From Micromonospora avicenniae (GTDB taxonomy: Bacteria > Actinomycetota > Actinomycetes > Mycobacteriales > Micromonosporaceae), in the NCBI RefSeq assembly GCF_900156065.1, contig NZ_FTNF01000010.1:186001-250000 (forward strand): a DNA stretch of 64,000 nucleotides, written 5' to 3'. The notes under the pieces are model-generated. The model was not told the origin of the DNA. It saw nothing but the letters and a program-made list of their open reading frames with translations, and searched no databases. Positions 49,148-58,008 of this stretch are shown here, in pieces. The stretch's first letter is position 1. Each line of letters begins with the position of its first letter. The position numbers were made by a program, and so were the translations under genes.

Positions 49148-51448
49148 TCAGGCCGTCGTGGCCGGGCGGAGGACGCCGAGGCGTTGGGTGGCGCGGGTGA
49201 GGGCGACGTAGAGATCGCTGCGGCCGCGCGGCGACTCCGCCACGATCAGGTCCGGGTCGATCACCAGCACCGAGTCGAACTCGAGCCCCTTCGCCTGCGC
49301 CACGGTGAGGACGACCACCCGGCTCTCCAGCTCGGGGTTGTCGCCGATGGCGGCCTCCGGCAGTGCCGCGGTGAGCGTCGCCCCCAGCTCGTCGACCAGG
49401 CCGGCCGGCACGATCACGCCGAGGCGGCCGTCGCCCAGTCCGGCCGCCTCCCGGGCCGCCGCGTCGACCAGCTCAGCGGTCAGCCGGTCGGCGGCGACCG
49501 TGCGGTCCCACGGCGGTACGCCGCTGGCGCGTACGGAGCGCGGCGGGGTCAGCGTCGGGTCGATCTCGGTGAGCAGGTCGGCGGCGACCGCCATGATCTC
49601 GGCCGGGGTGCGGTAGCTGACGGTCAGCTCGGTCAGCCGCCACCGGTCGGCCACGTACGGCGCCAACGCCTCCCGCCAGGAGCGGGTGCCGGTGAGCGCG
49701 CCCGTCTGCGCCACGTCGCCCACGATGGTCATCGACCGGCTCGGGCAGCGGCGCATCAGCAGGCGCCAGGCCATCGGCGACAGTTCCTGCGCCTCGTCCA
49801 CGATGACGTGTCCGAAGGCCCACTTCCGGTCGGCCGCCGCTCGCTGCGCGGTGGTCAGCCGGTCCGTCTCCTCCTGCCGTTCCAGCAGCCGCTCGGCGTC
49901 GATCAGGTCTGTCACACCGAGGATCTCACCGCCGTCGGCCTCGTCCTCCACGTCGATCGAGCGTGAGCCCCGGGCGATCTCCAGTACGCCTTCGGCGTAC
50001 TCCCGTTGGAGCGAGCGGATGCGCTCGCGGAGAGCCGCGGCCTCGCGCTCGTCCTCGCCGAGCAGTTCGGCGGCCTCGTCGAGCAGCGGCACGTCGGCCG
50101 GCGTCCAGCCGCCCGGCTCCCGGTGCAGCAGCGCCCGCTCGTCCGCGGTGAGCATCGGGGCCGCGGTGGCGATCCGGTCCGGGTCAGCGTACAGGTCGGC
50201 GAGGAGTCGCTGCGGGCTGAGCACCGGCCACAGCTCGTCCAACGCCGCCCGAATCTCCGGCTCCTCACGCAGCTCACGGCGGATCTCGGCACGGTCGGCC
50301 TCGTCGAGCAGGTTCTCGCCGCCCAGCGGATCGGCCCCGATGCGCTCGGCCACCTGCTCGGCGAGAGCGTGGACGATCTCGACGTCGAAGATCGCCCGGG
50401 CCAGGTTGTGCGGTCGGCCGGTGCGGCGGGCGCGATCCCGGGCGGCGCGTACCGTCTCGGGGTCCAGGGTGAGCGCTTCCCGCTCGACCTCGATCTCCAT
50501 CGGTTCGTCCGGCACCCGCTGCCGGTCCCGCACCGCGGCCGCCAGCACCTCGACCATCACCGCCCCGCCCTTGAGCGCCGCGGTCTCGGCGGGCTCGGCG
50601 CGGCGTGCCTGTACGCCGGGGAAGAGATCAGCCTGGGTACGCAGCAGCACACCGGTCTCGGCCAGCGCCGGGAGCACGTGGGAGATGTAGCGCAGGAACG
50701 TGGGGTTCGGGCCGAGCAGCAGTACGCCCCGGGTGGAGAGCTCGCGCCGGTGCGTGTAGAGCAGGTACGCCGCCCGGTGCAGCGCGACAGCGGTCTTGCC
50801 GGTGCCCGGGCCGCCCTGGACCACGAGCACGCCGGGAAGATCAGCGCGGATGATCTTGTCCTGCTCGACCTGGATCGTCTCGACGATGTCCCGCATCCGG
50901 CCACTACGCCCGGCGTTCAGGGCCGCCAGCAGTGACGCCTCACCGGTCAGCTCCTCGTGGGCCGTGGGGGAGGCGGTGTTGATGTCCAGCACCTCGTCGT
51001 TGAGGCCGGTCACCTTGCGCTGCCGCGTACGCAGGTGCCGTCGGCGCCGTACGCCCTGCGGGTTGGCGGCCGTGGCGAGGTAGAACGGGCGGGCCGCCGG
51101 GGCTCGCCAGTCCATCAGCAGCGGGTCGTAGTCGCCGCTGGTGTCGAAGATGCCGATCCGGCCGATGTAGCGGCGCGAACCGTCCTCGCCGTCGAGCCGG
51201 CCGAAACAGAGCCCGTTCTCGACTGCGGAGAGCTGCTCGACCTGTTCGGCGTACATGCGTACGGAACTGTCGCGCTGGGAGCGGGCCTGGAGGGTGCCGC
51301 CGGTCGTCCGTAGCTCGTCGGTGAGCCGGCTGGCGGCCTGCTCACGAAGCTGGTCGAGGCGTTGGTAGAGCACGGAGACGTACTCCTGCTCGCGGCCGAT
51401 CTCGTCGTCGAGCGGCAATTCGCCGGTACCGCCGGAGTGCCTTGACAA
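49148..51448 (-). CDS. HelD/HelR-type RNA polymerase-associated UvrD-like ATPase
   Basis: 766 aa. A coiled-coil start (EQEYVSVLYQRLDQLREQAASRL) precedes the 1A/2A motor: Walker A GGPGTGKT (residues 212-219), Walker B VIVDEAQELSPMAW (~560) and late motifs TVSYRTPAEIM, AKGLEFDSVLVID and LYVALTRATQRLGVL. HelD proteins insert into RNA polymerase and pull stalled enzyme off DNA; the actinobacterial branch, HelR, also dislodges rifamycin. Start is TTG at 51448, with GGGAG 5 nt upstream. The usual rifamycin-associated element is not seen in front of it. Confidence 0.93.
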   Translation of the reverse strand: MSRHSGGTGELPLDDEIGREQEYVSVLYQRLDQLREQAASRLTDELRTTGGTLQARSQRDSSVRMYAEQVEQLSAVENGLCFGRLDGEDGSRRYIGRIGIFDTSGDYDPLLMDWRAPAARPFYLATAANPQGVRRRRHLRTRQRKVTGLNDEVLDINTASPTAHEELTGEASLLAALNAGRSGRMRDIVETIQVEQDKIIRADLPGVLVVQGGPGTGKTAVALHRAAYLLYTHRRELSTRGVLLLGPNPTFLRYISHVLPALAETGVLLRTQADLFPGVQARRAEPAETAALKGGAVMVEVLAAAVRDRQRVPDEPMEIEVEREALTLDPETVRAARDRARRTGRPHNLARAIFDVEIVHALAEQVAERIGADPLGGENLLDEADRAEIRRELREEPEIRAALDELWPVLSPQRLLADLYADPDRIATAAPMLTADERALLHREPGGWTPADVPLLDEAAELLGEDEREAAALRERIRSLQREYAEGVLEIARGSRSIDVEDEADGGEILGVTDLIDAERLLERQEETDRLTTAQRAAADRKWAFGHVIVDEAQELSPMAWRLLMRRCPSRSMTIVGDVAQTGALTGTRSWREALAPYVADRWRLTELTVSYRTPAEIMAVAADLLTEIDPTLTPPRSVRASGVPPWDRTVAADRLTAELVDAAAREAAGLGDGRLGVIVPAGLVDELGATLTAALPEAAIGDNPELESRVVVLTVAQAKGLEFDSVLVIDPDLIVAESPRGRSDLYVALTRATQRLGVLRPATTA

Positions 51449-51463
51449 GCCGTCTCCCTAAAA

Positions 51464-51469
51464 ACTATA
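51464..51469 (-). promoter_or_regulatory. Candidate -10 box of the HelD/HelR gene
   Basis: On the minus strand TATAGT lies 15 nt before the TTG start, in AT-rich DNA. No strong -35 is seen; the expected position falls in the loop of the plus-strand terminator at 51478-51511. Confidence 0.45.
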
Positions 51470-51477
51470 ATTGACGC

Positions 51478-51511
51478 GGGAACGGCAATTTTCAGCCGTT
51501 CTTTTTTTGTG
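51478..51511 (+). terminator. Plus-strand intrinsic terminator in the HelD promoter region
   Basis: GGAACGGC and GCCGTTC form a stem with an 8-nt AT-rich loop, followed by seven Ts. This is a textbook rho-independent terminator on the plus strand, yet no plus-strand gene precedes it. It would stop antisense transcripts leaving the HelD gene. Confidence 0.75.
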
Positions 51512-51594
51512 CCTGAATTCTTAAAGATAGCGTGCCGCCGCCGTCTCGGCCAAACGAACGCCACCGGTGGACGTCGCCACCGGTCCGGTACGCG

Positions 51595-51631
51595 CGACGG
51601 CGCCGCCGGTGGTGTACCGGCGGCGCCGTCG
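51595..51631. terminator. Terminator hairpin of LolA/RseB-like gene
   Basis: CGACGGCGCCGCCGGT (51595-51610) and its exact complement (51616-51631) around a 5-nt loop, 43 bp after the stop of the minus-strand gene. Confidence 0.85.
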
Positions 51632-51673
51632 TCTCTCGATGTCGCCCCTGTCGAGTCGGGCGGGTGGCCGGGG

Positions 51674-52786
51674 TCAGCCGCGGGCCGCCTCGTAGAGCCG
51701 CTCCGGGGTCACCGCCCCGGCCAGCACCCGGCCGTCGTCGGTGAGCAGTACGTTGAACAGCTTCGCGGTGAACAGCCGTCCGCTGCCCCAGGCGCCGCTG
51801 ACCTCCGGCAACGAGCCGAGCACGCCGGCGATCTCACCGCCGGCCGGGCTCCCGGTCCCGGCGGCGCCCTTCGCGCCGACCTCGCCGACCTGCGCCACCA
51901 GCACCGTGGTCCAGCCGGTCCCGACCGTACGCACCCGCGGGTGCTCCGGCAGCGCGGGCCTGGGCGCCGGGCGGTCCCTCCGGTCGGCCTTCTCCTCCTG
52001 CACCGTCACGCCGGGCGGCGGGTTGAAGGTGAACTGGTCGGCGTCCGGGCGCCGGAAATCGATCTCGGTGAACGCGACCTCGAACGCCGGCTGGTCGCTG
52101 CCGGTGGCGAAGATCTCGAACCGCAGCGGGACGTGCTCGTCGGCGTCGATGGCGATCCGCACCTGGTGGACCAGCGAGGCCTCGTCGCGCGGCTCCAGCA
52201 CCAGTTCGTACGCCTCCCGGCCGGCGACCGTGGCGGCGCGTCCGACGCTGACCACGGTGCTCGGCTCGATGGCGGCGAGCGCCTGGTCGGCGGCCTGCGC
52301 AGGCGTGGCCGGCAGCTCCGGCGCGGCGTCGCCGCCGGTCCCGCGCCTCCCGGCGACCTCGCTGCCCAGCGTGCGGTGGGTCGCGGTGTTGCCGCGGCTG
52401 TCCCAGGTCCACAGGTCCTGGCCGTTGCGGATCAGGTCCCGCTCGCCGAGCGTGTCCAGCAGCGCGATCCGCTGCCGGTCCGGCCCGGAGTGCCAGACCC
52501 GCAGGGTGTGCGTACCGCTGGCCAGCGCGGCCAGGTCGTTGCTGCCGGCGGCGAGGCCCGCGATCGGCGGCAGGCCCAGGTCGGCCCGTTGCACGACGGT
52601 GCCCGAGAGCCCTTCCAGCTGGGAGGTCTGCAGGTCTACCAGGAGCTGCGCGGCCGTGCGGGGCGGCAGGCTCGGCTCGGCCTCGGCGGCGAACGTGCCG
52701 ACCGCGGCGCCACCACCGATCACGGTGACGGCGGCGGCCACCGGGACCAGCCAGCGCAGAACGGGACGGCTCTTCAGGACGGACAT
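51674..52786 (-). CDS. LolA/MucB-RseB-like exported protein
   Basis: 370 aa from the ATG at 52786 (AGGAGG 9 nt upstream). A signal-anchor (RWLVPVAAAVTVIGGGAAVGTFAA) precedes a domain with LQTSQLEGLSGTVVQRADLGLP, LRVWHSGPDRQRIALLDTLGERDLIRNGQDLWTWDS and VRIAIDADEHVPLRFEIF, the open beta-barrel of LolA and RseB that holds lipid. Actinomycetes often carry such proteins at the outer face of the membrane; they may sense or carry lipids. The gene upstream encodes an ArsR-type regulator. Confidence 0.88.
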   Translation of the reverse strand: MSVLKSRPVLRWLVPVAAAVTVIGGGAAVGTFAAEAEPSLPPRTAAQLLVDLQTSQLEGLSGTVVQRADLGLPPIAGLAAGSNDLAALASGTHTLRVWHSGPDRQRIALLDTLGERDLIRNGQDLWTWDSRGNTATHRTLGSEVAGRRGTGGDAAPELPATPAQAADQALAAIEPSTVVSVGRAATVAGREAYELVLEPRDEASLVHQVRIAIDADEHVPLRFEIFATGSDQPAFEVAFTEIDFRRPDADQFTFNPPPGVTVQEEKADRRDRPAPRPALPEHPRVRTVGTGWTTVLVAQVGEVGAKGAAGTGSPAGGEIAGVLGSLPEVSGAWGSGRLFTAKLFNVLLTDDGRVLAGAVTPERLYEAARG

Positions 52787-52954
52787 GATGTGACACCTCC
52801 TGAAGACATACTGCCCGGTGCACGCTGTGACGGCGCTGAGAGCGGCGGATCGGGCTCCGCCTGTCGCCCGGTTGTGCTGCACGTCACCACCGGACGGCAG
52901 TCAGGGTGGACGCGGTGTCGGCCCCGGCACGGTGATCGGGCGTCCGCGCGCAGC

Positions 52955-53980
52955 TCAGGCGCCGGACCGTCGGCCTGCCTCGCTGAGCAGCTGGTCGCCG
53001 AGTGCGGTCCGTGAGTAGAGCACCTGGCGGCCCGCTCGACGCGAGCTGAGCAGTCCGGCGGCGCGCAGCGCCTGAAGGTGCACGCTGAGCGTCGGCGCGG
53101 AGAGCGCCATCTGGGTGGCGGCCTGGCTGGTCGACATCGGCAGGTCGAGCTGGGCCAGCAGGGCGGCCCGGGTCTGCCCGAGCACGCCGGCGAGCGCCGA
53201 GTCGGGCTGCTCCGAGTGCTCTCCCCAGAGCCGGCCGAGACCGCGCGGGGAGTAGGAGACGCTGGGTGACTCCGGCTGCGCGGTCCGCACCAGGACATCC
53301 GGCCAGGCGAAGGCGCAGGGCACGAGGAGCAGGCCGCGTCCGCCGCAGTCGGCGTGGCCCTCGTAGTACTTGGCGATCGTCAGTGTCTGGTCGGCGTAGG
53401 TGACCGACGGATGCAGATTGTTCATCATCCGGTCGACGCCACCGTCGGCCAGCGCATCGAGCCGGTACGCGATGTCGTCGTTGAGCAGCGCGTCGATCCG
53501 CGGCCAGTGTGGGGCGATGGCGACCCGGTGGTACGCCTCGATCGCCTCGCTGATCGGGCCGATGCCCGCGTCGGGCCGGTCCACCAGCGCCTGGAGCAGT
53601 GCCTGCCGCCGTTCGCAGCCGGGGCCCTGCTGGGCGACCCGGTGTGCGGCCAGGTGCGCCAACTCCTTGGCCACCGCCTCCGGGTCGGCGTCGGCGACCT
53701 GCGCGAGGGCGTCCGCGAAGCTCGGGGACCGGCGACCCGGCGGCGGCACCAGGAAGTCGGGGATGTAGCCCGCCGGGCGCACCAGCGCCCGCAGCAGGTC
53801 CAGGTCGCGCTTGCGCAGCCTGCTCGCGCGCTCGGCGAACCGGTCGATCCAGGGACGGTGCAGGTGCCGTCCCCGACTCCCGGCGGCCAGCGCACGGAGG
53901 CTGGCGACGGTCTCCGTGAGGGGCGAGGCGGCGAAGCGTACCCGGGCCAGGTCGGCCGCCGTGAAGTGCAGGTGGATCAC
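52955..53980 (-). CDS. DUF5937-containing ArsR-family regulator
   Basis: 341 aa. The N-terminal ~240 residues (IHLHFTAADLARVRFAASPLTETVASLRAL...) are the DUF5937 sensor region. The C-terminal end has an ArsR-type winged helix (LDLPMSTSQAATQMALSAPTLSVHLQALRAAGLLSSRRAGRQVLYSRTALG). GGGAGG precedes the GTG start. A palindrome lies 15 bp in front, shared with the divergent DHFR-like gene, so the pair probably forms a regulator-target unit. Confidence 0.93.
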   Translation of the reverse strand: MIHLHFTAADLARVRFAASPLTETVASLRALAAGSRGRHLHRPWIDRFAERASRLRKRDLDLLRALVRPAGYIPDFLVPPPGRRSPSFADALAQVADADPEAVAKELAHLAAHRVAQQGPGCERRQALLQALVDRPDAGIGPISEAIEAYHRVAIAPHWPRIDALLNDDIAYRLDALADGGVDRMMNNLHPSVTYADQTLTIAKYYEGHADCGGRGLLLVPCAFAWPDVLVRTAQPESPSVSYSPRGLGRLWGEHSEQPDSALAGVLGQTRAALLAQLDLPMSTSQAATQMALSAPTLSVHLQALRAAGLLSSRRAGRQVLYSRTALGDQLLSEAGRRSGA

Positions 53981-53994
53981 TCAGCCACCCCTCC

Positions 53995-54016
53995 CGATTA
54001 GGTCTGAGCCTAATCG
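53995..54016. promoter_or_regulatory. Operator-like palindrome between DUF5937 regulator and DHFR-like gene
   Basis: CGATTAGG-TCTGAG-CCTAATCG, 8-bp perfect arms with 6-bp spacer, midway between the divergent genes. Symmetry, size and position suit the ArsR-type regulator next to it. Confidence 0.7.
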
Positions 54017-54081
54017 TGGCCGGGCGTGGGAGACCACTACAGACTGAGGTCACCATTCGGACAACGGATAGGACATTGAGA

Positions 54082-54663
54082 ATGCGCACGCTGATCTACA
54101 CCGCCTTCGTCTCGCTCGACGGCGTCGTCGACTCGCCCGGCGGTGGCAGCCCGACCGAGAACCACCGCAGCGCCGGCTGGACCTTCAAGGACATCAAGGT
54201 CGTGCCTGAGGCGTACGAACTCAAGGGCCGGGAGACCCAGGAGGCCACCGCGCTGATGTTCGGCCGGAAGAGCTACGAGGTGTTCTCGCCGGTGTGGCCG
54301 GACATGGCGGAGTTCGCCGACCTCAAGCAACTGCCGAAGTACGTCGTGTCCACGTCCCTCGGCGAGGACGCTCTGGTCGACAACTGGGGCGACATCACGA
54401 TCCTGCGCAGCCTCGACGACGTCGCGAAGGTCAAGGAGACCGACGGCGGCCCGATCTTCATCCACGGCAGCGCCACCCTCGCCCGCGAGCTCTCCGACGC
54501 CGGCCTGATCGACCGCTACCACCTGCTGGTCTACCCGCTGCTGCTCGGCGCCGGCAAGCGGATGTTCAGCGAGACCGACAAGGACAAGCAGATGTTGAAG
54601 CTGCTCGAGTCCGAGACGTACGCCAACGGCATCACCAAGCTCGTCTACGACGTCGTCCGCTGA
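54082..54663 (+). CDS. Dihydrofolate reductase-family protein
   Basis: 193 aa from the ATG at 54082 (AGGA 8 nt upstream). The RibD/DHFR-like fold is marked by RTLIYTAFVSLDGVVDSPGG, LMFGRKSYEVFSPVWP and FIHGSATLARELSDAGLIDRYHLLVYPLLLGAGKRMF. Such YwjB/YyaP-like proteins bind NADPH; their substrate is generally unknown and they are not the housekeeping DHFR. It is divergent from the DUF5937 regulator and 14 bp before the questin-oxidase-like gene. Confidence 0.93.
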   Translation: MRTLIYTAFVSLDGVVDSPGGGSPTENHRSAGWTFKDIKVVPEAYELKGRETQEATALMFGRKSYEVFSPVWPDMAEFADLKQLPKYVVSTSLGEDALVDNWGDITILRSLDDVAKVKETDGGPIFIHGSATLARELSDAGLIDRYHLLVYPLLLGAGKRMFSETDKDKQMLKLLESETYANGITKLVYDVVR

Positions 54664-54677
54664 GGATCCCCGCCGCC

Positions 54678-55760
54678 ATGACCAGCGGATCGACGACAGA
54701 TGCCCTGCCCGCGGCCTACGAACGGCTGCACGCGTACGGGCCGGAGTTCGGTGGCGACGAGGAGGGCAACCACGGGCTGACCAACCACGGCCCGATGGCG
54801 ATCGAGGTCATGGTCCGGCGGGGGCTCGACATCGACGTCGAGGTCTGGCTCGGTCGCTACGTCCGCCGCCTGGCGGAGCTGCCCGGCACGAGCGAGGCCA
54901 TCCGGCCCGGCGAGTGGAACGCGGCGTTGGGCCAGGCACGACGGCTGCCCGACTGGACCGCGTTCTTCCGGCACGAGCTGACCGAACGCCAGTGGTCGGA
55001 GGTGCTCGCCGAGTGGTGGCCGCGGCTGCTGCCGGGGATCGTGGCCGGCTCGACCCACGGCGTCATCCGGGTCGGGCACGCGGTGCGTACGCTGCGCGGC
55101 ACGGATCGCCCACCGGCCCGGCAGACCCTCGACGAGCTGGCCCACGGGCTGGCGTTCTGGGCGGCGCGCTACCGCGAGCTCTCCGGGACGGTAGCGCCCG
55201 CGGGCACCCTCACACCGCGTGAGGCCCTGCGGGCCGTCACCCGGCTCGAGGACCAGAGCGGCTTCATCGCTCACCGGCTCGACCGGCTCGAGCGCAGCCC
55301 GGGCTGGACGGCGAGCCTGCGCGCGCTGCAACCCGCCACGTCAGCCGAGCAGGTCCCGGCGCGGCTGGAATCGCTCGTCGACCTGGCCGCCCAGGCCTAC
55401 CTCGGGTTCGGTCACGGTTCACCGGTCCTGCTGGTGCACGCGGCCACCGCACCCAACGCCGTGCGGCACGTGCTCCCGGTCCTGCCGACCGAACAGTGGC
55501 TGCCGAGCCTGACGGCGGCCTGGGCGGCCGTGGTCGCGGTCGTCGCCACGTACGCCCCGGCCCGGCCGGCACCGTACGCGGAGATCGTCCGGCGCTATCC
55601 GCAGCCGACCCGGGCGGACGCGCTCCAGCAGGCGGCCGAGCACGGCGACGAGCACGTCCTGAAGTTCGCCGACACGGCCGTCGAGTCGTACGACCGCACC
55701 GGCGATCCCGAGCTGCTCACCGCGACCCTGCACGCCGGCCGGCTGATCGACCGGCCCTGA
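54678..55760 (+). CDS. Questin oxidase-like protein (DUF4243)
   Basis: 360 aa from the ATG at 54678; the frame is open upstream but overlaps the DHFR-like gene. The family signature FGGDEEGNHGLTNHGPMAIEVMVRRG is near the start, and further helical segments with histidines follow (HAVRTLRG, DELAHGLAFWAARYREL, HGSPVLLVHAATAPNA). Fungal relatives oxidise anthraquinones (questin, AflY); bacterial ones are uncharacterised. It probably forms an operon with the reductase-like gene 14 bp upstream. Confidence 0.85.
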   Translation: MTSGSTTDALPAAYERLHAYGPEFGGDEEGNHGLTNHGPMAIEVMVRRGLDIDVEVWLGRYVRRLAELPGTSEAIRPGEWNAALGQARRLPDWTAFFRHELTERQWSEVLAEWWPRLLPGIVAGSTHGVIRVGHAVRTLRGTDRPPARQTLDELAHGLAFWAARYRELSGTVAPAGTLTPREALRAVTRLEDQSGFIAHRLDRLERSPGWTASLRALQPATSAEQVPARLESLVDLAAQAYLGFGHGSPVLLVHAATAPNAVRHVLPVLPTEQWLPSLTAAWAAVVAVVATYAPARPAPYAEIVRRYPQPTRADALQQAAEHGDEHVLKFADTAVESYDRTGDPELLTATLHAGRLIDRP

Positions 55761-55774
55761 CGCGGGACAGCACC

Positions 55775-55808
55775 GGCCTCCTCGCCCGGCGGCGGGGGCG
55801 AGGAGGCC
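55775..55808. terminator. Terminator hairpin after questin oxidase-like gene
   Basis: GGCCTCCTCGCCC (55775-55787) and its exact complement (55796-55808), 8-nt loop, two more C-G pairs outside. Confidence 0.8.
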
Positions 55809-55837
55809 GGAGTGCGGCGCGGTGGCACCCTTGACCC

Positions 55838-56494
55838 GTGCGGCTGCTGGTGGTGGAGGACGAGGCGCGGCTGGCGGCCTCGCTGCAACGAGGGTTGCAG
55901 GCTGAGGGCTTCGCGGTGGACGTGGCGCCGACCGGCCCGGCCGGATTGGACGCGGCGCGGGGCGGCGGCTACGACGCGATGATCCTGGATGTCATGTTGC
56001 CGGGTTGTTCGGGCTACGAGGTGGTCCGCCGGCTGCGCGCCGAGGAGCACTGGCTCCCGGTGCTCATGCTCTCGGCCAAGGACGGTGAGTACGACCAGGC
56101 CGACGGGCTGGACTGCGGGGCCGACGACTATCTCACCAAGCCCTTCTCGTACGTGGTGCTGCTGGCTCGGCTGCGCGCGCTGCTGCGCCGCGGCGCGCCC
56201 GAACGCCCGGCCGTGCTGACCGTGGGCGACCTCAGGCTCGACCCCGCAGGGCGGCGGGTGACCCGGGCCGGCACGGAGGTGGCGCTGACCGCCCGCGAGT
56301 TCGCGCTGCTCGACTACCTGATGCGCCGCCCCGGCGAGGTGGTGTCCAAGACCGAACTGTTGGACCACGTCTGGGACGCGAGCGTGGAGACCGCACCCAA
56401 CGCCGTCGAGGTCTACGTCGGGTACCTGCGCCGCAAGATCGGCCGGGAGCGACTGGAGACGGTCCGCGGCGCCGGCTACCGGCTCGCCACGTGA
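55838..56494 (+). CDS. OmpR-family response regulator
   Basis: 218 aa. The receiver domain has the acidic pair in VVEDEA, the phosphorylated Asp51 in MILDVMLPG and Lys in YLTKPF (~101). The C-terminal winged helix (LTAREFALLDYLMRRPGEVVSKTELLDHVWD...VEVYVGYLRRKIG...VRGAGYRL) is OmpR/PhoB type. Start is GTG without a clear ribosome site. Its stop overlaps the kinase start (GTGA), so both are co-translated. Confidence 0.97.
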   Translation: MRLLVVEDEARLAASLQRGLQAEGFAVDVAPTGPAGLDAARGGGYDAMILDVMLPGCSGYEVVRRLRAEEHWLPVLMLSAKDGEYDQADGLDCGADDYLTKPFSYVVLLARLRALLRRGAPERPAVLTVGDLRLDPAGRRVTRAGTEVALTAREFALLDYLMRRPGEVVSKTELLDHVWDASVETAPNAVEVYVGYLRRKIGRERLETVRGAGYRLAT

Positions 56495-58008
56495 GCGCGC
56501 TGCCACGTCCGCGGCTGCCCGCGCTCGGGCTGCGCGGCCGGCTGATGGCGATCGGCGTGTTCGGTCTCTCGGTCGGGCTGGCGCTCGGCGGGCTGGTGCT
56601 GCTTGGTGTCCTGGGTTACGTGCTGCAGCGCAGCGTGGACAGCGAGGCGTTCCGCACCGCGGACGCGGTTGCCCTGCTCGCCGCCGAGGACGCGTTGCCC
56701 GATCCGCTGCCGGTGGCCGGCGGTCAGGTCCGGGTCCAGGTGATCGACAGCCAGGGGCGGGTACGGGCCGCGTCGATCGACGCCGACCGCCTGGTGCCGA
56801 TGGTCCGCCCGGAGCGGCTCGAACCGCACCGCCGGCAGCGACTGTCGGTGTGGGGGGAGCGGGCCGGACTGGCCGGCCCGGTCCGGGTCGTGACGGTGCC
56901 CGCCGGCACGGCCACCGATCCGCTCACCGTCCTGGTCGCGAAGTCGATGACAGACGTCCGGCACAGCACGCGGGTGGTCGGGAGCATCCTCCTGATCAGC
57001 TTCCCGTTGCTCGTGGCGGTGCTCGCCGCGGTCGCCTGGCGGGTGGTCGGCGCCGCCCTGCGGCCGGTGGAGGCGCTGCGCCGCGGCGCCGAGGAGATCA
57101 CCGGACGAGCCGGGCCCGACCGTCTTCCGGTGCCCGCCTCGCACGACGAGGTGCACCGGCTGGCCCTCACCCTCAACGGGATGCTGGATCGGCTGGATTC
57201 GGCCCGGCGACGGCAGCGGGCGTTCCTCGCCGACGCGGCCCACGAGCTGCGGAGCCCGGTCACCAACATCCGTACGGAACTGGAGGTGGCCCGCCGCCTG
57301 GGCGACCGTACGGACTGGGCGGCGGTGACCGAGAACCTGCTCGCCGACACCGAACGGCTGGGCCGGCTGGTGAACGACCTGTTGCTGCTGGCCCGGCTCG
57401 ACGAGTCCGGCACCGGTCAGGACGGGGACGGCAGCGGGACCGGGGCGGGCAGCAGCGTCAGCGGCGGGGCCCGGTCGAGCGGCGGGGCCGGGTCGAGCGG
57501 CGGGGCCGGGTCGAGCGGCGGGGCCGGGTCGAGCGGCGGGGCCGGGTCGAGCGGCGTCGGCCCGGTCGAGTTGGGCGAGTTGCTCACCGCGGTCGCCGCC
57601 CGCTATCCGTCACCGCCGGTCCACGTGTCGCCGCCGGACGAGCCGCTGTGGATCGTCGGGCACCCGGACGAGTTGCGTCGGGTGCTGACCAACCTGGTGG
57701 ACAACGCCGTCCGGCACGCGCGTACCCGGGTGGTGCTGGCCGCCGTACCGGACGGCGCGTACCACCTGGTGACGGTGACCGACGACGGACCCGGCATTCC
57801 CGCCGCGGACCGCGATCGGGTCTTCGACCGGTTCACCCGGCTGGACGACGCGCGGGCCCGCGACGCCGGTGGGGCCGGCCTCGGGCTGTCGATCGTCCGC
57901 GAGCTGGTGCGCCGGGCCGGTGGCACGATCAGCCTCGCCGACGCCGAGCCCGGACTGCGGGTACTGCTCCGCCTCCCACCCCTACCCACCGACGACCGCA
58001 GCAACTGA
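56491..58008 (+). CDS. Sensor histidine kinase with variable repeat linker
   Basis: 505 aa. Two membrane helices (residues ~16-45 and ~163-188) flank a ~115-residue extracytoplasmic sensor part. HAMP follows, then the HisKA site His251 in FLADAAHELRSPVTNIRTE, and the ATPase domain with N-box LTNLVDNAVRHA, G1 DDGPGIP and G2 GAGLGLSI. Between HisKA and ATPase is a ~45-residue Gly/Ser linker made by five 18-bp repeats encoding SGGAGS-like units. Partner of the overlapping response regulator; signal unknown. Confidence 0.96.
   Translation: MSALPRPRLPALGLRGRLMAIGVFGLSVGLALGGLVLLGVLGYVLQRSVDSEAFRTADAVALLAAEDALPDPLPVAGGQVRVQVIDSQGRVRAASIDADRLVPMVRPERLEPHRRQRLSVWGERAGLAGPVRVVTVPAGTATDPLTVLVAKSMTDVRHSTRVVGSILLISFPLLVAVLAAVAWRVVGAALRPVEALRRGAEEITGRAGPDRLPVPASHDEVHRLALTLNGMLDRLDSARRRQRAFLADAAHELRSPVTNIRTELEVARRLGDRTDWAAVTENLLADTERLGRLVNDLLLLARLDESGTGQDGDGSGTGAGSSVSGGARSSGGAGSSGGAGSSGGAGSSGGAGSSGVGPVELGELLTAVAARYPSPPVHVSPPDEPLWIVGHPDELRRVLTNLVDNAVRHARTRVVLAAVPDGAYHLVTVTDDGPGIPAADRDRVFDRFTRLDDARARDAGGAGLGLSIVRELVRRAGGTISLADAEPGLRVLLRLPPLPTDDRSN
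57460..57549 (+). repeat. Five tandem 18-bp repeats inside the histidine kinase gene
   Basis: The unit AGCGGCGGGGCCGGGTCG repeats five times (first copy with one changed base) and keeps frame, adding six residues per copy to the linker between the HisKA and ATPase domains. Copy number is likely to vary between strains. Confidence 0.92.

Noticed and set aside
51449..51600. Rifamycin-associated element before the HelD/HelR gene
   Set aside because: I looked for the inverted repeat known from inducible rifamycin-resistance genes and saw only the terminator hairpin.
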